From assembly GCA_035573675.1 (NCBI GenBank), contig DATMAB010000015.1, positions 186,001 to 250,000 on the forward strand: a stretch of DNA of 64,000 bases, read 5' to 3'. How positions within the stretch are numbered: the first letter of the stretch is position 1; every line of letters begins with the position of its first letter. The stretch comes from Terriglobales bacterium. GTDB lineage: Bacteria > Acidobacteriota > Terriglobia > Terriglobales > Acidobacteriaceae. Below, piece by piece: positions 8,370-14,990 of the stretch. A program made the position numbers and the translations under genes. The notes beneath the pieces were generated by a model. It saw nothing but the letters and a program-made list of their open reading frames with translations, was not told the DNA's origin and did no database searches.

Positions 8370-10516
8370 ACCTCACCGAGGCTTTCAACACCGCCCTACC
8401 CGACATCCCCGCGCTGAGCCGGGAGTTCCTTCCCAAGCTACGCCCCAACCTGCTGGCCCGCGAGCATGTGGTGCGGGGCACACCGGTCGTGGTCGGTGTG
8501 CTGCCGGAATCGGGCATGATTTACCGCTGGACGCCCGAGGAGTGGGAGCTCCTCAAGTTGTTCGATGGAGTGCGGACGCTGGAGCAGATCTCCGAACTGC
8601 ACGCTGAGCGGACAGGCGTGCATTACTCCGTAGAGGTTCTGCGCGAGATCGTGGAGGTCCTGGACGAGCAGGACTTCTGGTACAAGACGCCGCTCGAACA
8701 GAACGTAGCCCTGCAGGAACGTCTGGCCGAGGAGAGGCTGAAAAAAGCCAAGCGGAAGTCGAAGTATGGGGATGTCGCGGACCTGCGCCTGATTTACTGG
8801 AATCCTGACAACTATCTGCACGCCATCTATCCCCACCTCAAGTTCATCTACTCGCGCTGGTTCACCGTGGCCAGTTTTCTGGCCATGGGCTTCACCGTGT
8901 ACATTCTGGCCGACCAGTGGGACCGGTTCCTGGCGGACACGTTTCGCTTCTACACCTTCACCCTCTATACGCCGTCGCAGTGGGCGGTCTTCTGGCTGCT
9001 GACCTGCTTTGTCCTGTTCATCCACGAGAGCGCCCACGGGCTGGCCTGCGTGCACTACGGCGGGCACGTGTACAAGATGGGCTTCAACCTGATCTACCTG
9101 TCTCCGGCCTTTTATACCGAGGCCCAGCAAATCTTCGTCCTGGGTAACAAGTGGCAGAGGCTGAATACGATTGTCTGGGGAGTCTGGTCGGAATTGTTGC
9201 TCTTCTTCGTTGTGACGCCCATCTGGTGGGGCACACCGCCGGGCAGTGCGGTTCGAGAAGTCTGCTACATGCTGATGCTGGTGACCGGTGTGGCGGTCAT
9301 CCTGATCAATTGGAACCCGCTGATCAAGCTCGACGGCTACTATGTGCTGACGGAGCTGCTGGAACTGCCGATGCTCAAGGAGGAGTCCACGGCCTACGTT
9401 ACCAGCTGGGTGAAGAAAAATATCTGGAGGCTGCCCGTCGAAGTTCCGTTCGTGCCCCGGCGGCGGCGGCTTGGATACGTGGTTTATTGCTTGTTGTCCG
9501 GCGTGTACAGCTACAGTCTTCTTCTTTTCGTTACCCGGCTGGTAGGCCGAATCGCGACCAGCTACAGCCCGGAGTGGGGATTCCTGGTGGGTCTGGCCGT
9601 CGGATATCGCATCTTCCGGTCACGCATTCACGCGTTTGGGAGGCTTATGAAAGCCGTCTACCTGGACAAGAAAGATCGTGTGCGCCTCTGGTTTACACCC
9701 CGGCGGCGATGGGCGACCGCCTTGGTCTCCGCCGTCGTACTGTTTACGCCCTTCTGGAGAGAATCGGTCGAAGGGCGGTTCGTGCTCGAGCCACGAGAGC
9801 GGGCCGTTGTGCGGGTGGTGGTCCCGGGATGGGTGGCCGCTGTCCAAGCCGATGAAGGCCAGACTGTGGCCGCGGGGGCTACACTTGCCCGCCTGCAGAA
9901 TCTTCAACTGGAGACGGAAAACGCCCGCGCTCGGGCGGACTACCGGCTGGCCTCCAACCGCGCCGCCGGGGCTTACCTGCAGTATGCGGCCTTCGGCGTG
10001 GCGGATCAAGAACGCCGGCGACTTCAGGAGCGCAGTCGCGACCTGGAGGACCAGTACGCGCAACTCGAGTTGAAGACTCCCATCGCGGGCACGATACTTA
10101 CCCCGAGAGTGCGCGATCGACTGGGATCGTACCTGGAAGCCGGAACCGAATTGGCCGAAATCGCGGACATCACGGCGCTGCGTGCCCGCACCTATGTGCC
10201 GGAATTCCGACTGCGCAAAGCCAAGCTGCTTGCGGATGCAGACCTGCTGCTCGAATCTTCCATGGTCTCCAGGCACGGGAAGGTGGTAGCGATTGCGCCG
10301 GTCTCAGTTGAGACCGCGCCGGGAGGGTCTGCGGAAGCAATCTACAAGGGCATCGGATCGGCGAAGCTCTACGCGTGCGAAGTTCTCGTGGATAACCCCG
10401 ACCGCAGCCTGCGGCCCGGAATGAGTGGAACCGCAAAGATCTACGGCGAACGTCGGAGCCTGGCGGGGTTGATTTGGGAGCCGGTGCGCAACTTTGTCTC
10501 GTTTCGCGTTTGGTAA
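8366..10516 (+). CDS. PqqD/RRE-like domain - M50 metalloprotease - HlyD fusion protein
   Basis: A 716-residue polytopic protein. Residues about 35-110 look like a PqqD/RiPP-recognition winged helix (RWTPEEWELLKLFDGVRTLEQI). The membrane core carries the M50 zinc motif HESAHG (about 220) and the second motif NWNPLIKLDGYY (about 320), the site-2-protease signature. After several helices, residues about 470-700 form a biotinyl-lipoyl/HlyD adaptor with LKTPIAGTIL and RSLRPGMSG. Such fusions are known in genomes as putative peptide maturation/export proteins, but I know of no characterised one. It is translationally coupled to the preceding adaptor. Inference: it recognises, cleaves or exports a peptide, possibly the glycine-rich peptide encoded opposite. 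Confidence 0.85.
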   Translation: MNLTEAFNTALPDIPALSREFLPKLRPNLLAREHVVRGTPVVVGVLPESGMIYRWTPEEWELLKLFDGVRTLEQISELHAERTGVHYSVEVLREIVEVLDEQDFWYKTPLEQNVALQERLAEERLKKAKRKSKYGDVADLRLIYWNPDNYLHAIYPHLKFIYSRWFTVASFLAMGFTVYILADQWDRFLADTFRFYTFTLYTPSQWAVFWLLTCFVLFIHESAHGLACVHYGGHVYKMGFNLIYLSPAFYTEAQQIFVLGNKWQRLNTIVWGVWSELLLFFVVTPIWWGTPPGSAVREVCYMLMLVTGVAVILINWNPLIKLDGYYVLTELLELPMLKEESTAYVTSWVKKNIWRLPVEVPFVPRRRRLGYVVYCLLSGVYSYSLLLFVTRLVGRIATSYSPEWGFLVGLAVGYRIFRSRIHAFGRLMKAVYLDKKDRVRLWFTPRRRWATALVSAVVLFTPFWRESVEGRFVLEPRERAVVRVVVPGWVAAVQADEGQTVAAGATLARLQNLQLETENARARADYRLASNRAAGAYLQYAAFGVADQERRRLQERSRDLEDQYAQLELKTPIAGTILTPRVRDRLGSYLEAGTELAEIADITALRARTYVPEFRLRKAKLLADADLLLESSMVSRHGKVVAIAPVSVETAPGGSAEAIYKGIGSAKLYACEVLVDNPDRSLRPGMSGTAKIYGERRSLAGLIWEPVRNFVSFRVW

Positions 10517-10518
10517 GA

Positions 10519-10554
10519 TAAAAAAAGGCCGCGCGACGTACGCGCCGCGCGGCC
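10519..10554 (-). terminator. Rho-independent terminator of the glycine-rich peptide gene
   Basis: A perfect 9-bp stem (GGCCGCGCG at 10527-10535 with CGCGCGGCC at 10546-10554) and a 10-base loop. On the minus strand it is followed by seven T residues (the A-run at 10520-10526). No T-run follows on the plus strand, so it serves the leftward peptide gene. Confidence 0.85.
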
Positions 10555-10588
10555 CTGGCTGAGACTCAATTGCGGTGCAGGAGCGGAC

Positions 10589-10858
10589 TTACCGCAGTCC
10601 GCCACCTCCCTGGAAGCCGCCTCCACCCTGGAGACCGCCGCCGCCCTGAAGGCCACCACCGCCTTGCAGGCCGCCTCCGCCCTGGAGACCGCCGCCACCC
10701 TGGAGACCACCGCCTCCTTGCAGGCCGCCTCCACCCTGAAGGCCACCAGCGCCTTGGAAGCCGCCCTTCCTGCCGACCAGCCTCTTGGCAGTACCTCGCT
10801 TGGCAATCACGGCCTTCTTGGCAGCCGAGCGGCTCTTGATCAACGATTTCTTCTTCAT
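10589..10858 (-). CDS. Basic peptide with (LQGGGG)n tail; putative RiPP precursor or structural peptide
   Basis: An 89-residue peptide. Residues 1-31 are strongly basic (KKKSLIKSRSAAKKAVIAKR and onward), with no acidic residue. Residues 32-89 are nearly pure repeats of a six-residue unit: FQ, seven LQ and another FQ pairs, each followed by GGGG (GAGG in the first), ending in LR. There is no Cys, Ser, Thr or aromatic other than Phe in the tail. The ATG at 10858 is preceded by a strong GGGGG Shine-Dalgarno at 10866-10870, and a clean terminator follows the stop, so this is a real monocistronic gene. Flanking RRE/M50/HlyD and radical SAM genes suggest a GrrA-like modified precursor. Alternatives are a nucleic-acid-binding or self-assembling glycine-rich protein. 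Confidence 0.8.
   Translation of the reverse strand: MKKKSLIKSRSAAKKAVIAKRGTAKRLVGRKGGFQGAGGLQGGGGLQGGGGLQGGGGLQGGGGLQGGGGLQGGGGLQGGGGFQGGGGLR
10592..10765 (-). repeat. In-gene 18-bp tandem repeat encoding LQGGGG units
   Basis: About nine and a half degenerate copies of an 18-bp unit encode the hexapeptide tail. Synonymous differences between copies (GGC/GGT/GGA glycines, CTG/TTG leucines, CAA/CAG glutamines) show that the protein repeat is kept while the DNA has diverged. Because the unit is a multiple of three, several frames stay open here. Confidence 0.85.
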
Positions 10859-10930
10859 TTCAAATCCCCCTGAATGTCTAGTTTGAGTTTGTCCTAACTT
10901 CCCCACTTGGCCTCTGGATTGAGCAAGCTG

Positions 10931-11000
10931 GTGACCAAAGTCACATTTCCTCAAGAGCCGCAAAATCAGTGACTTGCACAACCATGCAAACCCTTGCATG
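10931..11000 (-). promoter_or_regulatory. Two inverted repeats upstream of the peptide gene (candidate operators)
   Basis: GTGAC-CAAA-GTCAC (10931-10944) and CATGCAA-ACCC-TTGCATG (10983-11000) are both perfect and both have a 4-base spacer. They lie in the 199-base gap between the peptide gene and the sigma-54 activator gene. No convincing sigma-54 -24/-12 element was found in this gap. Function is inferred only from position and symmetry. Confidence 0.35.
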
Positions 11001-11057
11001 CAGCTAGAAGGCAGCGAGGACCAAAAATTTGACCTACGTCCGTCAAGAATTTGGTCG

Positions 11058-12452
11058 CTAAATCTTGTATTTACGGCAGAGATAGCCCATCTTGCGCGGG
11101 TCGATACGGAGTAATTGAGCGGCAGCCACCTTCTTGCCACCCACGCGGCGCAGGGCTGTCTCGAGATAGGCCGCCTCGATGCGCTCCATCTCCTTCACGA
11201 AGTCGATTCCCTCCTCTGGGATGAGCAAATCCTCGTGCCGGGCGGTGCTTTCGTAAAGGATGGGGCCGGGCAGGTCTTTTACGGTAATCACTGGCCGTTC
11301 CACCATAAGGACAAGCCTTTGAATCAGGTTTTCGAGCTCGCGCACGTTGCCGCGCCAGGGATTCTCTTCCAAGACCTCGAGGACTTCGGGATCCACCCGC
11401 TTCAAAGGGACATTGTTCGCCGCGCAGTACAGCCGGAGGAAGTGATCCACAAGCAGGGCGATGTCGCCCTGTCTCTGGCGGAGCGGCGGCAGAAAGATGG
11501 GGATGACGTGAACGCGGTAGTAAAGGTCCTCGCGGAACCGTCCTTTGCGGACGCCGTCTTCCAGATCGTCGTTCGTGGCCGTAATCAGCCGGAAATCGAT
11601 CTTTTTGGCCGCCTTGGCGCCGATGCGCTGCACCGCCCTGTCCTCGAGTACGCGCAGTAGCTTGCTTTGCAGGGCCAGCGGAAGCGTGCCAATCTCGTCC
11701 AGGAACAGCGTGCCGCCGTGGGCCGCTTCGATGTGGCCGGGCCGTGAGGCGACCGCGCCCGTGAACGACCCTTTTTCATGTCCGAACAACTCCGCCTCGA
11801 TCAAGGTTTCCGGGATGGCCCCGCAATTCACGCTGATGAAAGGCTTGTCCGCCCGCGGGCTGCTGCGGACGATGGCCCGAGCCACCAGCTCCTTGCCCGT
11901 GCCGCTCTCCCCTCGGATCATGACTGTGGTATTGGTTTGGGCGACGCGCCGGATGGCGTCATAGACGCGGCGCATGGGCTCGCTGCCCCCGATCAGCTCA
12001 CAGAAGGAGTACTTTTGGGAGACCTGCTCGCGCAGCCGCCGGTTCTCGATCTCCATGCTGCGCCTCTCCAGGGCGCGTTCCAGCACAATCCGCAGCTCCT
12101 GGAAATCCACCGGAGCGACAAAGAACTCGTCCGCACCGACCTCCCCTGCCTTCAAGCGAACCTGGCGGCTGCGTGTGCGGGTAAGGGCAATGAGGACGAA
12201 ATCGTGGTTGATGCGGCGGAGGTCGCGCAGCACGGCCAGCCCGTCCTCGGTGTCCTCGCCGGCCGTGTCGATGTCTACGATGAGCGCATCAAGGGGCACC
12301 TGGTGCAGCAGGGGCAGAATCTCCCCCTTCGACTGGAGGAAGCGCGTGTCAAAGGCCGGGGCAAAAAACTTCTCGACGTCCGGCAGCACGGATTCGTCCG
12401 TGGTCACGATTGCGATCCGGCGCACCGGGCCGGGCGTGATGGAAGCCAGCAT
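11058..12452 (-). CDS. Sigma-54-dependent transcriptional activator with degenerate receiver domain
   Basis: A 464-residue NtrC-type activator. The N-terminal receiver (about 1-125) keeps the acceptor region ALIVDID but has VAP where the conserved Lys-Pro should be, so its phosphorylation chemistry is doubtful. The AAA+ domain has Walker A GESGTGKE, the sigma-54 contact loop as GSFTGA instead of GAFTGA, and Walker B TLFLDEIG. The C-terminal Fis-type helix-turn-helix ends GGKKVAAAQLLRIDPRKM. The chosen ATG at 12452 has GGAGGGAGGAG directly upstream; the longer frame would use GTG at 12467. It lies between the peptide and radical SAM genes, reading the same way. Confidence 0.93.
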   Translation of the reverse strand: MLASITPGPVRRIAIVTTDESVLPDVEKFFAPAFDTRFLQSKGEILPLLHQVPLDALIVDIDTAGEDTEDGLAVLRDLRRINHDFVLIALTRTRSRQVRLKAGEVGADEFFVAPVDFQELRIVLERALERRSMEIENRRLREQVSQKYSFCELIGGSEPMRRVYDAIRRVAQTNTTVMIRGESGTGKELVARAIVRSSPRADKPFISVNCGAIPETLIEAELFGHEKGSFTGAVASRPGHIEAAHGGTLFLDEIGTLPLALQSKLLRVLEDRAVQRIGAKAAKKIDFRLITATNDDLEDGVRKGRFREDLYYRVHVIPIFLPPLRQRQGDIALLVDHFLRLYCAANNVPLKRVDPEVLEVLEENPWRGNVRELENLIQRLVLMVERPVITVKDLPGPILYESTARHEDLLIPEEGIDFVKEMERIEAAYLETALRRVGGKKVAAAQLLRIDPRKMGYLCRKYKI

Positions 12453-12484
12453 CTCTCCTCCCTCCACGCGAAACGGGGAGAGGG

Positions 12485-12490
12485 ATTATA
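12485..12490 (-). promoter_or_regulatory. Candidate -10 element of the sigma-54 activator gene
   Basis: On the minus strand this reads TATAAT, about 33 bases before the ATG at 12452. No good TTGACA-like -35 is at the expected distance, so the call is weak. Confidence 0.35.
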
Positions 12491-12528
12491 GACCAAATTT
12501 TTGCCGCTGGTGGATAAAAACTGGACAG

Positions 12529-12562
12529 AAACAAAAGGCCCCTCCACACGAGCGGAGGGGCC
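12529..12562 (-). terminator. Rho-independent terminator of the radical SAM gene
   Basis: A perfect 9-bp stem GGCCCCTCC (12537-12545) / GGAGGGGCC (12554-12562) with an 8-base loop. On the minus strand it is followed by TTTTGTTT. It lies 17 bases after the radical SAM stop and separates that gene from the activator gene downstream. Confidence 0.8.
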
Positions 12563-12579
12563 CTTCCGCTACGCAGTTC

Positions 12580-13680
12580 CTAGGCGTCGGTGGATGGCCG
12601 TCCCGACCAGCCGTGCAGCCCTTGCTTGATGATCCAGCGCAGCACGTTGTTGTTGTTGTAGTAGTAGCCGAGGACGTACTGGCAGGTCGACAGACAGTGG
12701 GAGTTGCACACTTTCTTCATCTCCTCCAACTGCTGGAAATCGAACTTGTGGTCCCAGATCTGTCCCCAGTCGGTCTTGGCCGAATACATGGGGAAGCAAG
12801 GAGCCAGGGTCCCGTCGGTACGGATGACGCACGAGTTCCATCCCGCGCGGCAGTTCCAGGGATACGTCACGCCGCGCATGAAGTCCTTCATCTTCCGCAG
12901 GTGGTCTTTGGAATTGACCATGATGTAGCCCTGGGCGTTCTTCTCAATCAGCCAGTCCAGCAGCGCGTCCACACGAGGCCAGTCCTCGCGCAGGATGTAG
13001 GTGACGTTGTCATTCAGGTGCTGGAAGTGAGGCTGCTCGATATAAGGGGGCTCGTTGATGTGCACGTCGGTGGAGATGCCGTTGTCGTGCGCGATCTCGG
13101 TTAGCTTGTACACGTCGTCGATGTTGTTGCGGCAGATGTTGGTGTTGAAGACGATCATATAGCCGTACTGCCGCTGCTGCTTCACCAGGTACTTGAACTG
13201 CTTCTCGATACGCTTGAAGTTCTTGGGCAGCCCGGGCCTCTCCTCCAGCGCGTCGACGGCGAGATTGATGGCGGCCACGCCGGCGTCGCCCACCCGGTCC
13301 ACAAAATCCTCGTTCATCAGGATGCCATTGGTGGGCAGGTAGACGAAGAACCCGTTCTTGGTGCCGTAGTCGACCACCTTCAGGATCATGTCGCGGCGCA
13401 GCAGCGGTTCGCCGCCCATGATGGCGATAACCCGGCATCCCACCGACTTCAGCCAGTCGATGGAACGGATGGCGGTCTCCTCCGTCATGCCCTTGACCTT
13501 GTTGTTGAACGCCCAGCAGTAGTGGCAGTCCACGTTGCATTTCCATTCGGTGAACAGATAGGAAAGCAACGGGCGGAACTGGTCGGAATACACCCGCGAC
13601 TGCACGTAGGGCACAAACCAGCGGCGGAACGCACGCACAAAGTTGTTGGCGTGGTAACTCCGCGTGTTGAGCTCCGGCAT
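12580..13680 (-). CDS. Radical SAM protein with SPASM-like C-terminus
   Basis: A 366-residue radical SAM enzyme with the [4Fe-4S] motif CNVDCHYC (Cys48, Cys52, Cys55), the GGEP-type SAM motif in IMGGEPLLRRD, and a C-terminal set of extra cysteines (NCRAGWNSC, LAPCF, CNSHCLSTC). That set fits a SPASM/twitch auxiliary cluster, as in peptide-modifying maturases. The ATG at 13680 is chosen over the longer frame because AGGAGG sits just upstream. It has its own terminator. Lying 1.7 kb from the glycine-rich peptide gene, on the same strand, it could be the maturase. SPASM-like enzymes also act on small molecules, carbohydrates and other proteins, so the substrate is not established. Confidence 0.88.
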   Translation of the reverse strand: MPELNTRSYHANNFVRAFRRWFVPYVQSRVYSDQFRPLLSYLFTEWKCNVDCHYCWAFNNKVKGMTEETAIRSIDWLKSVGCRVIAIMGGEPLLRRDMILKVVDYGTKNGFFVYLPTNGILMNEDFVDRVGDAGVAAINLAVDALEERPGLPKNFKRIEKQFKYLVKQQRQYGYMIVFNTNICRNNIDDVYKLTEIAHDNGISTDVHINEPPYIEQPHFQHLNDNVTYILREDWPRVDALLDWLIEKNAQGYIMVNSKDHLRKMKDFMRGVTYPWNCRAGWNSCVIRTDGTLAPCFPMYSAKTDWGQIWDHKFDFQQLEEMKKVCNSHCLSTCQYVLGYYYNNNNVLRWIIKQGLHGWSGRPSTDA

Positions 13681-13746
13681 TAAGCCTCCTTGAGGGTTCG
13701 AAACCAGGCCCAGCCGAGGCAGGCCCAGCATGCTACAAAGTGAATC

Positions 13747-13771
13747 AGGATAAACAGACGCTTCTTATCCT
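13747..13771. promoter_or_regulatory. Inverted repeat in the divergent radical SAM/methyltransferase gap
   Basis: Perfect 7-bp arms AGGATAA (13747-13753) and TTATCCT (13765-13771) around 11 bases. It lies 67 bases upstream of the radical SAM start, in the region where divergent promoters should be. It may be an operator; no regulator can be named. Confidence 0.3.
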
Positions 13772-13874
13772 ACAAGGGTAAAGGCTTTAAAAATACGGGA
13801 CTTACAGCGTATTGTCGGTAACCGGGGCTGAAAGGCCGAAGTCCCCCATTGAATGGGAAGGCTCCATCACAGAC

Positions 13875-14456
13875 ATGAGTGACAAAGACCGAGGCTGGGA
13901 CCAACGGTATTCCGAAGACGCCCATGGCCCGTCGCAGCCGGACGACTTCCTGTTGCGCGCCTGGAACGAGCACATCCTGCCCCGCTTCCCTGTCCCGGGA
14001 TCGGCCCTGGATGTGGCCGGCGGTCTGGGCCGCCACGCCCTTTGGGTCGCATCGCAGGGCTGGCAGGTCACGCTGGTGGACTCGTCCGAAGTGGCAATCG
14101 CCAGGGCGCAGGCCGCAGCCGCACAGCGTGGCTTGATGCTGAACGCGGTGGCAGCGGACCTCAGACGATACGAGCTTGGAAACTCACGCTTTCACGTGAT
14201 TCTGGTCTTCTTCTACCTCGAGCGCGCCCTCTTTCCTGCCCTGGAAAATGCGCTCTGCCCGGGCGGCATTCTGCTCTACAAGACGTACACGCGAGAGCAA
14301 CTGCGGTTCGCGGGCGGCCCTCGCAACCCCGAGCATCTGCTTACACCGGGTGAACTCGGGCGCGCTTTTCCCCGCTTGCAGGTGCTGGATCACCGCGAAA
14401 CCTTGACCGAGCGAGCTGTGGCGGAGTTTGCAGGGTTGCGGCCCGTGCAGGCGTGA
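13875..14456 (+). CDS. SAM-dependent methyltransferase (TehB/UbiE-like class I fold)
   Basis: A 193-residue class I methyltransferase. The start region (GWDQRYSED) resembles the WDxRY opening common to TehB-like enzymes. Motif I is ALDVAGGLGRHALWVA, followed by the acidic VTLVDSS and a later motif ALCPGGILLYKTY. The frame is open upstream to a TTG at 13812, but the ATG at 13875 matches the family start. The substrate is unknown; neighbouring genes give no strong hint. Confidence 0.85.
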   Translation: MSDKDRGWDQRYSEDAHGPSQPDDFLLRAWNEHILPRFPVPGSALDVAGGLGRHALWVASQGWQVTLVDSSEVAIARAQAAAAQRGLMLNAVAADLRRYELGNSRFHVILVFFYLERALFPALENALCPGGILLYKTYTREQLRFAGGPRNPEHLLTPGELGRAFPRLQVLDHRETLTERAVAEFAGLRPVQA

Positions 14457-14500
14457 TTGGCGAAACCCCTCGACGCCTCTAGAATCGAACAGTTCGAACC

Positions 14501-14983
14501 ATGGCGAAGAAGAAGCACGTACACGGCCACGCCACCGCGCAACTGCCGCTGCGGCGCAACCACTGCTTTGCCTGCGGAAGGGATAATCCTGACGGCATGC
14601 ATCTGCGCTTTTACTATGACGAGGATCGCCGCTGCTTCGTTTCCAGGTTCCGGCTGCCGCGGCGCTTCCAGGGACCGCCGGGACACGCCCATGGCGGCAT
14701 CATCGCCACGGTGCTCGATGAAGCCATGGGCAAGGTAAACAAGCTGCGGTCGGTCATCGCCCTGACTTCGCAGATGAAAGTGGAGTACTTGAAACCCGTG
14801 CCGTTACGAAAGCCGCTGCTGGTGGAAGCGCACGAAGTTCGCGTACGCGGCCGGCGACACCTGAATGCGGCGGAGATCCGCAACGAGAAAGGCGAGGTAC
14901 TGGCGCGCAGCCGCGGAACTTTCATCGCCATCGACCCGCACAAGATGTTCGCCAAACACATGCGGGGACTGCGGACCAGCTAA
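14501..14983 (+). CDS. PaaI-family hotdog thioesterase-like protein
   Basis: A 160-residue single hotdog domain. The N-terminal NHCFACGRDNPDGMHLRF block and the HGGIIATVLDEAMG helix are typical of PaaI-like acyl-CoA thioesterases. Such proteins hydrolyse acyl-CoA, but the acyl group cannot be read from sequence. The first 15 residues are basic and His-rich. It follows the methyltransferase by 44 bases and converges on the decarboxylase gene with an 8-base gap. Confidence 0.86.
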   Translation: MAKKKHVHGHATAQLPLRRNHCFACGRDNPDGMHLRFYYDEDRRCFVSRFRLPRRFQGPPGHAHGGIIATVLDEAMGKVNKLRSVIALTSQMKVEYLKPVPLRKPLLVEAHEVRVRGRRHLNAAEIRNEKGEVLARSRGTFIAIDPHKMFAKHMRGLRTS

Positions 14984-14990
14984 AATCGCC

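Noticed and set aside
10592-10765. Tandem repeats as a possible CRISPR array
   Set aside because: Units are 18 bp, contiguous without spacers, and coding.
10570-10839. Plus-strand 89-codon ORF opposite the Gly-rich peptide gene
   Set aside because: It exists only because the 18-bp repeat keeps several frames open. It has no Shine-Dalgarno, and the terminator and RBS fit the minus-strand gene.
10859-11057. Sigma-54 promoter for the peptide gene
   Set aside because: No GGCAC-N5-TTGCA-like element with correct spacing on either strand; the TTGCA boxes belong to the palindrome instead.
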